Shown one piece after another: positions 43,125 through 51,342 of a DNA stretch of 56,251 nucleotides (its first letter is position 1; the number at the start of each line of letters is the position of its first letter). Source of the stretch: Nocardioides immobilis (GTDB lineage Bacteria; Actinomycetota; Actinomycetes; Propionibacteriales; Nocardioidaceae). The DNA lies in the NCBI RefSeq assembly GCF_003515065.1, contig NZ_QXGH01000045.1, positions 1 to 56,251 on the forward strand. Direction: 5' to 3'. The translations under genes and the position numbers were made by a program. The notes under the pieces were generated by a model that ran no database searches, had not been told where the DNA came from, and saw only the letters and a program-made list of their open reading frames with translations.

Positions 43125-43808
43125 ATGAGCCGGTTCCAGGCAGAGACCGCCACCGACGACGAGATCGCGCGGGAGGCGGCCCTCTACGCGCCGTTCACCA
43201 ACGCGGTCCGCGAGCTGGTCGACGTCACCATCCGCACCGAGGTCGACGAGGACGAGATCCGCGCTGCCCAGGCCGCGGTCGAGGCGATCGTCGAGCGACT
43301 TCGGAAGAAGCAGATCGACGGGGCGTACGGCGTGCGGTTCCGCGCCGACGGCAGCCGCGCCCGCAACTGGGGCAATGCCGTGATGGGCCTGCGCAACCCG
43401 ATCGCTCCCCCGCTGGAGGTCAAGAGCGACGGCGACGGCCGGGCGTGGAGCGACTTCAGGCTCGGCGCGGCGTACGAGGGCCCTCCGGGCCTCACCCACG
43501 GCGGGGTGATCGCACTGATCCTCGACCAGGTGCTCGGCCACGCGGTCAGCACCAGTGGCCGGCCCGGCATGACCGGCACGCTGACCATCGTCTACCGCCA
43601 GGGCACGCCGCTGGGCGACCTGCGCTGCGAGGCCTGGGTAGACCGGCGCGACGGCATCAAGACGTGGGGCAAGGGGCGGATGCTGACGGCCGACGGCGAG
43701 GTGACGGCGGAGGCCGAGGGCGTCTTCATCCTGCCGAAGTGGGCCCGCAACCTCGACCGGTTCCGCGCGGCCGCCGAGGCGACCGAGTCCGGGTTCGAGC
43801 TCGAGTAG
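43125..43808 (+). CDS. PaaI-type acyl-CoA thioesterase
   Basis: This hotdog-fold protein has 227 residues. The catalytic region is GPPGLTHGGVIALILDQVLGHA, followed by the strand TGTLTIVYRQGTPLG. The N-terminal 85 residues are helical and longer than in short PaaI proteins. It hydrolyses acyl- or aryl-CoA thioesters in the cytoplasm. A KstR-like palindrome right upstream suggests control by a TetR-family regulator of lipid catabolism. ATG 43125 (MSRFQAE) is the natural start. Confidence 0.85.
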   Translation: MSRFQAETATDDEIAREAALYAPFTNAVRELVDVTIRTEVDEDEIRAAQAAVEAIVERLRKKQIDGAYGVRFRADGSRARNWGNAVMGLRNPIAPPLEVKSDGDGRAWSDFRLGAAYEGPPGLTHGGVIALILDQVLGHAVSTSGRPGMTGTLTIVYRQGTPLGDLRCEAWVDRRDGIKTWGKGRMLTADGEVTAEAEGVFILPKWARNLDRFRAAAEATESGFELE

Positions 43809-43820
43809 TCCTCGAGCCGG

Positions 43821-43850
43821 TCAGACCCGGTCAGACCCGGTCAGACCCGG
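43821..43850. repeat. Three tandem copies of a 10-bp repeat between convergent genes
   Basis: The unit tcagacccgg occurs three times. The stop codon of the NDH-2 gene lies in the last unit, and each unit could supply the same stop. It sits in the 32-base spacer between convergent stops. Confidence 0.85.
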
Positions 43851-45337
43851 ACGCCGCGAGCCTGCTCGTCGGTGAGCCGGACCTCCTCGAGCGCCTGGCG
43901 CTCGAGCTCCTCGCGGCGACGGCGCTCGGCCTCGGCGTCGTACTCCCCCGGCTGCGAGACCAGGTCGGCCGCGCCGCGGCCGAGGCGCTGCAGCGCGACG
44001 CGCGCGAAGATCTGCTGCTCGGTCGACGTCCGCTCGGAGCGCCCGCGGCCGAGGAACGAGATCAGCCAGTGCAGGACGGCGGTCAGCCGGTTCTTGAAGC
44101 CGGTGATGTAGAAGAGGTGCACCGCCAGCCACATCAGCCAGGCGAGGAAGCCGGTCAACCGCAGCTTGCCCACGAGGGCGACCGCGCGGAAGCGGCTGAC
44201 GATGGCCATCGAGCCCTTGTCGAAGTACTTGAACGGCCGCTGAGGAGCCTTGCCGTTGAGCCGGCCGTCGATCTCCTTGGCGGCGTACTTGGCGCCCTGG
44301 ATCGCGACCTGGGCGACGCCGGGGAGGTTGTCGAGCGCGATCATGTCGCCGACGACGAACACCTCGGGATAGCCGGGCAGGGTCAGGTCCGGGTTGACCG
44401 CGATCCGGCCCGAGCGGTCGAGCGGTGCACCGGTCTGGTCCGAGAGGGTGCGGCCGAGCGCGCTCGCCTGGACGCCGGCGGCCCACACCTTGGTGACCGC
44501 GGCGATGCGCTCCTCGCTGCCGTCCTTGTACTTCACGACGAGACCCCGCTCGTCCACGGCCGAGACGAGCGCTCCAAGCATCACCTCGACCCCGAGGTCC
44601 TCGAGCTTCTTCTTGGTCCAGGCGCCGAGCTTGGCCCCGAACGGCGGCAGCACCTGCGGGGCGGCGTCGACCAGGATCACCCGGGCCTGGTGGGTCTTGA
44701 TCGCGCGGAAGTCGCGGGTCAGGGTCCGGTGCGCGAGCTCGGCGATCTGGCCGGCCATCTCGACACCGGTCGGGCCCGCGCCGACGACCACGAAGGTCAG
44801 CAGGTGGTCGACGTTCTCGCCGCGGGCGGCGCCGAGCTCGGCCATCTCGAACGCGCCGAAGATCCGGCCGCGCAGCTCCAGCGCGTCGTCGATGCTCTTC
44901 ATGCCGGGAGCGAACTCCGCGAAGTGGTCGTTGCCGAAGTAGGACTGGCCGGCACCGGCAGCGACGATGAGCGAGTCGTACGGCGTCGTCAGCTCGCGTC
45001 CGAGCACCTGCGAGGTGACGGTCCTGCTCGCGAGATCGATCGCCGTGACCTCGCCGAGCAGCACCTGGGCGTTCTTCTGCCGGGCCAGCACCTCGCGGGT
45101 CGGGGGCGCGATCTCGCCCTCGGAGAGGATGCCCGTCGCGACCTGGTACAGCAGTGGCTGGAACAGGTGGTGGGTCGTCCTCGCGATCATGGTCACGTCG
45201 ACGTCGGCGTTCTTGAGGGCCTTGGTGCCGAACAGGCCCCCGAAGCCGGACCCGATCACGACCACCTGGTGCCGGTCCGAGCGCGGGACCAGCGCCCGCT
45301 CCGGCGTCGACGTGTCGGTCGCTGTCCCCTCTGTCAT
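43841..45337 (-). CDS. ndh: Type II NADH:quinone oxidoreductase (NDH-2), first copy
   Basis: This peripheral membrane flavoprotein of 498 residues passes electrons from NADH to menaquinone without pumping protons. It has two dinucleotide loops (VVVIGSGFGGLFGTKAL for FAD and VVVGAGPTGVEMAGQIAEL for NADH) and the quinone-site motif AQVAIQGAKY. A hydrophobic helix near the C-terminus (FLAWLMWLAVHLFYITG) anchors it. ATG 45337 has GGGAG ten bases upstream; ATG 45346 is too close to it. It is a close paralog of the gene at 47704. Confidence 0.92.
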   Translation of the reverse strand: MTEGTATDTSTPERALVPRSDRHQVVVIGSGFGGLFGTKALKNADVDVTMIARTTHHLFQPLLYQVATGILSEGEIAPPTREVLARQKNAQVLLGEVTAIDLASRTVTSQVLGRELTTPYDSLIVAAGAGQSYFGNDHFAEFAPGMKSIDDALELRGRIFGAFEMAELGAARGENVDHLLTFVVVGAGPTGVEMAGQIAELAHRTLTRDFRAIKTHQARVILVDAAPQVLPPFGAKLGAWTKKKLEDLGVEVMLGALVSAVDERGLVVKYKDGSEERIAAVTKVWAAGVQASALGRTLSDQTGAPLDRSGRIAVNPDLTLPGYPEVFVVGDMIALDNLPGVAQVAIQGAKYAAKEIDGRLNGKAPQRPFKYFDKGSMAIVSRFRAVALVGKLRLTGFLAWLMWLAVHLFYITGFKNRLTAVLHWLISFLGRGRSERTSTEQQIFARVALQRLGRGAADLVSQPGEYDAEAERRRREELERQALEEVRLTDEQARGVRV

Positions 45338-45542
45338 GGGTCCCATTCTCCCGTGACGGACCGGTCGCTCCCAAAAGCCCGACCCCACCCCGCGCCTGTC
45401 TGCTCGATCACAGGCCGGCGTGCCAGAATCTGGGTCGAAATTGAATGTTTGACCTCGCAAGACCGGGGTACTTGACCCTGGATTCCTGGCTCGGCAGGCC
45501 CACCGACCCACCCCATCGCAAGGCACATGGAAGGGGTTCCCT

Positions 45543-46523
45543 TTGCCGCACCGGCAGGTCCTGACCCTGACCTCCGGTCCACGGAGCGTGCAAGAGGCGC
45601 GCCGGTGGGCCGTACGGACCTGTGAGGCCATCGCACGTGACGACCTCGCCGAGTGCGCGGAGCTCGGCGTCTCCGAGCTGGTGACCAACGCCCTCCTCCA
45701 CGCCGACCCTCCGGTCCGGCTCCAGCTGCGGGGCACCCCCGAGCACCCCCGGATCGAGGTGTCCGACGCGTCCGTCGTGCCGCCGCAGCCCGGCTCGCGT
45801 GCCGGCGGCATCGACCTCGACGCGTTCGACCTCGACGCGTTCGACTCCGGGGCGGCCGACGACTTCGACGTCACCGAGCTCAGCGGCTTCGGGCGCGGCC
45901 TCGACATCGTCGCCCGAGCGTCCGCGGCCTGGGGCGCGGTCATCGAGGACGACGGCAAGACGGTGTGGTTCGAGCCCGCTGCCGGTTTCACCGACGACGC
46001 GGGCCCGGACTTCCAGCTGATGGCGCCGCCGGACACCGGTGAGGCGCGCACCCGGATGGGCGAGGTCGCGATCCAGATCAAGGGGGTGCCGGTGCACGCG
46101 TTCTCGCGCTTCCAGCGGCACTACCGCGACCTCCGGCGCGAGATCCGGCTCCTCGCGCTCGCGCACGAGGACGACTACCCGCTGGCGAAGGTCCTGTCCG
46201 AGCACTTCAACGCGCTCGAGATGCCGCTGCGGTCCGGGATGGGCCGGGAGCAGGTGGACGACGCGCTCGAGGCCGGCGAGGAGACGATCGACCTGCGGCT
46301 GCGGATGCCCCCGCTGGTGGCCCGCCAGATCGGTGAGCTGATCGACCTGCTCGACGCCGCCGACGACTTCAGCCGCGCCGAGCGGCTGCTCACCGCGCCG
46401 CGCACCCCCGAGCAGCGGTCCTTCCAGATCTGGTTCCTCAGCGAGTTCCGCCGCCAGGCCGCGGGCGCCGCACCGCAGCCGTGGTCCGGCAGCACGGACC
46501 CGCGTCCTACGATCCGTTCGTGA
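45543..46523 (+). CDS. HATPase_c-domain protein, anti-sigma regulator type
   Basis: This protein of 326 residues has an N-terminal GHKL ATPase domain of the SpoIIAB/RsbW type, with the N box in ELGVSELVTNALLHA and the G box in SGFGRGLDIVARAS. A C-terminal helical domain of about 170 residues follows, unlike short anti-sigma factors. Between the boxes a perfect 15-base duplication (45811-45840) encodes DLDAF twice. TTG 45543 has AAGGGG six bases upstream. It may phosphorylate an anti-sigma antagonist; no sigma factor is nearby. Confidence 0.8.
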   Translation: MPHRQVLTLTSGPRSVQEARRWAVRTCEAIARDDLAECAELGVSELVTNALLHADPPVRLQLRGTPEHPRIEVSDASVVPPQPGSRAGGIDLDAFDLDAFDSGAADDFDVTELSGFGRGLDIVARASAAWGAVIEDDGKTVWFEPAAGFTDDAGPDFQLMAPPDTGEARTRMGEVAIQIKGVPVHAFSRFQRHYRDLRREIRLLALAHEDDYPLAKVLSEHFNALEMPLRSGMGREQVDDALEAGEETIDLRLRMPPLVARQIGELIDLLDAADDFSRAERLLTAPRTPEQRSFQIWFLSEFRRQAAGAAPQPWSGSTDPRPTIRS

Positions 46524-46912
46524 TCCCTGCGCCGCGACTCCTGTTCGCGGTGGCGGCCGGCGGGGTGGTGGGCGCCGTACTCCGGCACGGGGCGGGCGAG
46601 CTCGCGCCCGACGGCCCTGGCTTCCCGTGGACCACCTTCGCGATCAACGTCGTCGGCTGCGCGCTCCTCGCCGGTCTCGAGCTGCTCCCGATCGCCCGGC
46701 GGTCCGCCACCTGGGCGGCCGCGCTCGGCCCGGGCGTCCTCGGCGGCTTCACCACGTTCTCGGCGACGAGCGAGCAGGGCAGGTCGCTGCTCGCCGCCGG
46801 GGACACCGCGCTCGCAGGCTGCTACCTGCTGGGGACGCTGGCTGTCTGCCTGCTCGTCGTCACGGTCGTCGGGCGCTACGCGCCGCCGCTGCCCGAGGAG
46901 GACGAGCTGTGA
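46520..46912 (+). CDS. crcB: Fluoride channel CrcB/Fluc subunit (first)
   Basis: This small membrane protein of 130 residues has four helices. It shows the Fluc motifs FPWTTFAINVVGCALLAG and GVLGGFTTFSATSEQ. Actinobacteria often encode two Fluc subunits in tandem that pair to form the fluoride exporter, as here. GTG 46520 overlaps the upstream stop as GTGA, so translation is coupled to the HATPase gene. Confidence 0.9.
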   Translation: MIPAPRLLFAVAAGGVVGAVLRHGAGELAPDGPGFPWTTFAINVVGCALLAGLELLPIARRSATWAAALGPGVLGGFTTFSATSEQGRSLLAAGDTALAGCYLLGTLAVCLLVVTVVGRYAPPLPEEDEL

Positions 46913-47235
46913 CGGTCCTCTGGGTGGCGCTCGGCGCGGCGTTCGGCGTACCCCTGCGGTTCACGCTCGGCAAGCTCTTCGACGGGCGGTTCCACACCGG
47001 CACCCTGGCGGCCAACACCGGCGCCTCCCTGCTGCTCGGGCTGTGCGTCGGCTGGTCCGTCGACGGGGCGGCGTTCGCCCTGGTCGCCACCGGCTTCTGC
47101 GGCGGGCTGTCGACGTACTCCTCCTTCGCCGTCCAGACACGGGACCTCGGCGCCCGCGCCGGTACGGCGTACGCCGCCCTCACGCTCGTCCTGGGCCTGG
47201 CCGCCGCCGCGCTCGGCTTCTGGCTGGCGGCCTAG
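46909..47235 (+). CDS. crcB: Fluoride channel CrcB/Fluc subunit (second)
   Basis: This second four-helix Fluc subunit has 108 residues, with GTLAANTGASLLLGLCVG and GFCGGLSTYSSFAVQ. Its GTG overlaps the first crcB stop as GTGA. Its stop codon shares the sequence CTAG with the stop of the convergent metallopeptidase gene, so the two genes overlap by four bases. Confidence 0.9.
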   Translation: MTVLWVALGAAFGVPLRFTLGKLFDGRFHTGTLAANTGASLLLGLCVGWSVDGAAFALVATGFCGGLSTYSSFAVQTRDLGARAGTAYAALTLVLGLAAAALGFWLAA

Positions 47236-47588
47236 GCGTAGCCGAGATCGTGCAGGCGGTCGTCGTCGATCCCGAAGTGGTGGGCGATCTCGTGCACCAC
47301 GGTGATCCGGATCTCCTCGACGAGCTCGGCCTCGTCCTCGCACATGTCGAGCAGCGGGCCCCGGAAGAGGAAGATCCGGTCGGGCAGCTCGGGGAGGAAC
47401 GACTGGTCGCGCTCGGTGAGCGCCACCCCGTCGTAGAGGCCGAGCAGGTCGTCGGGCTCGTCCTCGGGCGGTTCCTCCTCGACCAGGACGACCACGTTGC
47501 GCACCAGCACGGCGATCTCGTCGGGAATCGCGTCCAGCGCGTTCTCGACCAGCGCCTCGAAGTCCTCCGGGCTCATCTCCACGGGCAT
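47232..47588 (-). CDS. PF06262-type metallopeptidase-like protein
   Basis: This small protein of 118 residues belongs to the zincin-like 'metallopeptidase family' common in actinobacteria and proteobacteria. The zinc motif VVHEIAHHFGIDDDRLHDLGY (HExxH plus a downstream acidic residue) is at the C-terminus. Substrate unknown. MSPEDFEALVENAL four codons in may be the exact start. Confidence 0.9.
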   Translation of the reverse strand: MPVEMSPEDFEALVENALDAIPDEIAVLVRNVVVLVEEEPPEDEPDDLLGLYDGVALTERDQSFLPELPDRIFLFRGPLLDMCEDEAELVEEIRITVVHEIAHHFGIDDDRLHDLGYA

Positions 47589-47703
47589 TCAGCACGCCTC
47601 CTCGCCCCCGATCCTGGCAGGTGACGCGCCAGACTCCGAGCCACGCCCCGCGGGCGGTGAGAATTCGGCAGACTGCCATCGAGGCACCGGCGGAAGGACT
47701 CAC

Positions 47704-49131
47704 ATGGCCAGGCACCACGTCGTCGTCATCGGATCGGGATTCGGCGGTCTATTCACCGCGAAGGCGCTCAGACGCGCCGATGTCGACGTCACCCTCATCT
47801 CGAAGACGACGCACCACCTCTTCCAGCCGCTGCTCTACCAGGTGGCCACGGGGATCCTGTCGCAGGGCGAGATCGCGCCACCCACGCGGGAGGTCCTCGC
47901 GCGCCAGAAGAACGTCCGGGTCATCCTGGGCACCGTCGACGCGATCGACGTCAACGCGCAGACCGTCACCTCCCACATCAGCGGCCGGATGACCATCACC
48001 AAGTACGACTCCCTGGTGGTCGCGGCCGGGGCCGGCCAGTCCTACTTCGGCAACGACCAGTTCGCCGAGTTCGCCCCCGGGATGAAGAGCATCGACGACG
48101 CGCTGGAGCTGCGCGGCCGGATCTTCGGGACGTTCGAGCTCGCCGAGGTCGCCGAGACCGAGGACGAGATCACCCGGCAGCTGACGTTCGTCGTGGTGGG
48201 CGCGGGTCCCACCGGTGTCGAGATGGCCGGCCAGATCGCCGAGCTCGCCCAGCGGGTGCTGCGGCACGACTTCCGCGCCATCAACACCCGCGAGGCCCGG
48301 GTGCTGCTCGTCGACGCCGCACCGCAGGTGCTGCCGCCCTTCGGGTCCAAGCTCGGCGAGGTGGCCAAGAAGTCGCTGGAGAAGCACGGCGTCGAGGTCG
48401 TGCTGGGGGCGATGGTCACCGAGCTGGATGAGCGCGGCGTGACTCTCGCGTTCAAGGACGGTACGACGCAGCGGGTCGAGAGCGCCTGCAAGGTCTGGGC
48501 AGCCGGCGTCCAGGCGAATGCGCTCACCCAGACCCTCTCCGACCAGACCGGCGCACCGCTGGACCGGGCCGGGCGGATCAGCGTCAACCCGGACCTGACG
48601 CTGCCGGGCTACCCGGAGATCTTCGTGATCGGCGACATGATGGCGCTCGACAACCTGCCCGGTGTCGCCCAGGTCGCGATCCAGGGCGCCAAGTACTCCG
48701 CGAAGACGATCACCCGCCGGATCGACGGCAAGGACCCGCTCAAGCCCTTCAAGTACTTCGACAAGGGCTCGATGGCCACCATCTCCCGGTTCAGCGCCGT
48801 GGTGCTCGTCAAGAAGCTCCGGGTGTCGGGATTCCTGGCCTGGCTGATGTGGCTCGCCCTGCACCTCGTCTACCTGACCGGCTTCAAGAACCGGCTCACG
48901 GCGCTCGGGCACTGGGCTGTCAGCTTCCTCGGCCGCGGGCGGGCGGAGCGGGCCGTCACCGAGCAGCAGGTCTACGCCCGGCGCGCGATCGAACGGATCC
49001 AGGGCGGCACCAAGTCGCTCGCGTCCTCGCCGGAGGAGTGGAACCGGGTGCGCCTCGCGCTCGAGCACCAGGCCGTCGAGGAGGCACGGCTGACGGACGA
49101 GCAGCAGCGCGGCGTACCGACCAACGCCTGA
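47704..49131 (+). CDS. ndh: Type II NADH:quinone oxidoreductase (NDH-2), second copy
   Basis: This 475-residue protein is closely similar along its length to the NDH-2 at 43841: VVVIGSGFGGLFTAKAL, HHLFQPLLYQVATGILS, VVVGAGPTGVEMAGQIAEL, AQVAIQGAKYSA and the C-terminal hydrophobic anchor. It lacks the 21-residue N-terminal lead of the other. The C-terminal tail ends TDEQQRGVPTNA against TDEQARGVRV. The pair probably arose by duplication, with later divergence for different conditions or substrates. A long hairpin follows. Confidence 0.92.
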   Translation: MARHHVVVIGSGFGGLFTAKALRRADVDVTLISKTTHHLFQPLLYQVATGILSQGEIAPPTREVLARQKNVRVILGTVDAIDVNAQTVTSHISGRMTITKYDSLVVAAGAGQSYFGNDQFAEFAPGMKSIDDALELRGRIFGTFELAEVAETEDEITRQLTFVVVGAGPTGVEMAGQIAELAQRVLRHDFRAINTREARVLLVDAAPQVLPPFGSKLGEVAKKSLEKHGVEVVLGAMVTELDERGVTLAFKDGTTQRVESACKVWAAGVQANALTQTLSDQTGAPLDRAGRISVNPDLTLPGYPEIFVIGDMMALDNLPGVAQVAIQGAKYSAKTITRRIDGKDPLKPFKYFDKGSMATISRFSAVVLVKKLRVSGFLAWLMWLALHLVYLTGFKNRLTALGHWAVSFLGRGRAERAVTEQQVYARRAIERIQGGTKSLASSPEEWNRVRLALEHQAVEEARLTDEQQRGVPTNA

Positions 49132-49148
49132 CCGACGTCCGCAAAACG

Positions 49149-49183
49149 AGGACAAGCCCGGATCGATGATCCGGGCTTGTCCT
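49149..49183 (+). terminator. Hairpin after the second NDH-2 gene
   Basis: Perfect 15-base arms 49149-49163 and 49169-49183 with loop cgatg lie 17 bases past the stop codon. A weak pyrimidine run (gtctcct) follows; there is no clear T-tract. It likely ends the NDH-2 transcript. Confidence 0.7.
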
Positions 49184-49190
49184 GTCTCCT

Positions 49191-49237
49191 GCGACCCCGA
49201 CGGGACTCGAACCCGCGGCCTCCGCCGTGACAGGGCG
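49191..49237 (-). pseudogene. 3' fragment of tRNA-Asp (GTC), probable integration-site remnant
   Basis: Read on the minus strand, this is the 3' half of a tRNA: part of the anticodon stem, loop CTGTCAC (anticodon GTC), stem GGCGG, T arm with GGGTTCGAGTCCC and the acceptor 3' strand CGGGGTC. The D arm and 5' acceptor strand are missing. Such 3' fragments are the classic core of attachment sites used by integrases. Confidence 0.85.
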
Positions 49238-49659
49238 TTCCGTGGCCTGACGGCGGTCGTCGACTGGCGTTGAGATCCGACGAAACCGCAGGTCAGATGG
49301 GGTGTAGCGCCGTTGCAAGCGCTGGGCGTCGTTGGTCGTCAACGGAACTGAGACGGGACACAGACGGGACGCGGCCCCCGAATCGAGGTCGCGCGACGCA
49401 GGGGGCGCTGTACCCCTGTAGATCCTGGTGTCAGTCATCCAGTTTGCCGTTCGGACCTTCCCAGGCAGTACCAGGGGAACGTTGCCGCGGAGGACGGGCA
49501 GTTGATGGCCATCGATGGTCACCGCCGGAAGAAGCGGCCTGACCTGCGCAAACACACTCGCCGGCTGGCCGGTGGTTGTTGGCGAGAGCCGGTCGCGGCT
49601 GGACCTCTTGCGGACCATTTGCGGACTGCGGACGTGTCGGTTCACAGCACGCTCGAAGT
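49238..49659. other. Gene-free scar between the tRNA-Asp fragment and the creatininase remnant
   Basis: No intact gene is visible. A short plus-strand reading from 49504 (MAIDGHRRKKRPDL) leads in another frame context toward the creatininase fragment but shows no family match of its own. The stretch has repeated gacgggac units near 49353-49371. It looks like eroded mobile-element DNA, which is inference. Confidence 0.4.
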
Positions 49660-49843
49660 CTGCGAGCAACACGGTCCGCACCTGCCCCTGGGCACCGACA
49701 CCGCGATCGCCACCGCCGTCGCGGTCGGGGCAGCGGAGGTCCTCGGGTGTCGTGGAATGGAGGCGATCGTCGCTCCCGCGCTCTGCGGCGCCGCGGCCGA
49801 CGACCTGCTCCTGAGGGAGCTGGCGAGCTACCTGGAGACCTGA
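49660..49843 (+). pseudogene. Creatininase-family fragment
   Basis: The reading VCEQHGPHLPLGTDTAIATA followed by EAIVAPALCGAA matches the N-terminal metal-binding part of creatininase/MftE-type amidohydrolases. Only about 60 residues are present before a stop, against about 240 in the family, and no proper start is seen. The remnant abuts and slightly overlaps the 3' end of pntB. Confidence 0.7.
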
Positions 49844-51336
49844 GGCTGCCTCATGTGATCGTCATGCCCCCGGCCGGCGGGGAGATGGTGGATGATCTCG
49901 TCGACCTTGGCCTTGGCGTCGCCGAAGAGCATCCGGGTGTTGTCGCGGAAGAACAGGGGGTTCTGGACGCCGGCGTAGCCGGTGGCCATGGACCGCTTGA
50001 ATACCACGACCTCGTGGGCGCGCCAGACCTCAAGCACCGGCATGCCGGCGATCGGGCTGGTGGGGTCCTCAGCAGCGGCGGGGTTGACGGTGTCATTGGC
50101 GCCGATGACGAGGACGATGTCGATCTCGGGGAAGTCCTCGTTGATCTCGTCCATCTCGAGCACGATGTCGTAGGGCACCTTGGCCTCGGCCAGCAGCACG
50201 TTCATGTGGCCGGGCAGCCGGCCGGCGACCGGGTGGATCCCGAACCGCACGTCGACACCCCTGGCGCGCAGCTGGGCAGTGAGCTCGGCGACCGGGTACT
50301 GAGCCTGCGCCACCGCCATGCCGTAGCCCGGCGTGATGATCACCGATCGCGCGTCGGCGAGGAGCTCGGCGCACTCGTCGGCGGTGATCTCGCGGTGCTC
50401 GCCGTAGTCGGTGTCGTCAACCGCGGTCGCGCCCTGGCCGAAGCCGCCGGCGATGACCGAGATGAAGGAGCGGTTCATCGCCTTGCACATGATGTAGCTC
50501 AGGATCGCACCCGAGGAGCCGACCAGGGCGCCGATGACGATCAGCAGGTCATTGCCGAGCATGAAGCCGGCCGCGGCCGCGGCCCATCCGGAGTAGCTGT
50601 TGAGCATCGACACCACGACCGGCATGTCGCCGCCGCCGATCGCGGCCACCAGGTGGAAGCCGAGCAGCAAGGCGAGGGCGGTCATGACCAGCAGCGGGAC
50701 GATGCCGGCGCCGATCTCGCCGTCGCCGAACGTCGCCTCATCGCCGACGAACCAGACACCGAGGGCCACCGAGACCACGATGATCGCGAGGTTGAGCAGG
50801 TGCCGGCCCGGCAGCATCAGCGGCGAGGACTTCATCCGCGCGCTGAGCTTCAGGTTCGCCACGATCGAGCCGGTGAAGGTCACCGCGCCGATGAAGACGC
50901 CCACGTAGACCTCGACGTCGTGGATGGTGCCAAGGGCGTCGTGACCAGGGCCGTGGTCGAGGAAGGAGTTGAAGCCCACGAGAATGGCGGCGAGACCTAC
51001 GAAGCTGTGCAGCATCGCGATCAGCTCCGGCATGCCGGTCATCTCGACGGTGCGCGCCCTCCACGCGCCGACGACCGCGCCGACGGCCATCGCCACCAAG
51101 ATGATCACCAGCGTCACGCCGAGCCCGCGGCCGTAGCCGAGGTCGGCGTTCCGCGCGGCGAGCACGAAGGTGGCGAGCAGGGCGATGCCCATCCCCACCA
51201 TCCCGGCGATGTTGCCGCGCTTGGCCGTCTCGTGCTTCGAGAGCCCGGCGAGGGCGGCGATGAAGCAGACCGCCGCGATGATGTACGCCGCCTGGATCAG
51301 GCCGGGCAGCCGGTCGGAGGTCAGGAAGTCGCTCAT
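49828..51336 (-). CDS. pntB: NAD(P) transhydrogenase subunit beta
   Basis: PntB is the membrane and NADP(H)-binding subunit that drives NADPH formation from NADH with proton inflow. The 502-residue protein has eight to nine helices, then the NADP domain with ITPGYGMAVAQAQYPV, FGIHPVAGRLPGHMNVLLAEA, VIGANDTVNPAA and KRSMATGYAGVQNPLFF. The C-terminal 15 residues (AGRGHDDHMRQPQVSR) are not typical and run into the scar region. It follows pntA by six bases. Confidence 0.95.
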   Translation of the reverse strand: MSDFLTSDRLPGLIQAAYIIAAVCFIAALAGLSKHETAKRGNIAGMVGMGIALLATFVLAARNADLGYGRGLGVTLVIILVAMAVGAVVGAWRARTVEMTGMPELIAMLHSFVGLAAILVGFNSFLDHGPGHDALGTIHDVEVYVGVFIGAVTFTGSIVANLKLSARMKSSPLMLPGRHLLNLAIIVVSVALGVWFVGDEATFGDGEIGAGIVPLLVMTALALLLGFHLVAAIGGGDMPVVVSMLNSYSGWAAAAAGFMLGNDLLIVIGALVGSSGAILSYIMCKAMNRSFISVIAGGFGQGATAVDDTDYGEHREITADECAELLADARSVIITPGYGMAVAQAQYPVAELTAQLRARGVDVRFGIHPVAGRLPGHMNVLLAEAKVPYDIVLEMDEINEDFPEIDIVLVIGANDTVNPAAAEDPTSPIAGMPVLEVWRAHEVVVFKRSMATGYAGVQNPLFFRDNTRMLFGDAKAKVDEIIHHLPAGRGHDDHMRQPQVSR

Positions 51337-51342
51337 TGGTCG

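Noticed and set aside
49191..49237. Complete tRNA-Asp gene
   Set aside because: Only the anticodon-to-3' part is present. The sequence beyond 49237 does not form a D arm or a 5' acceptor strand.
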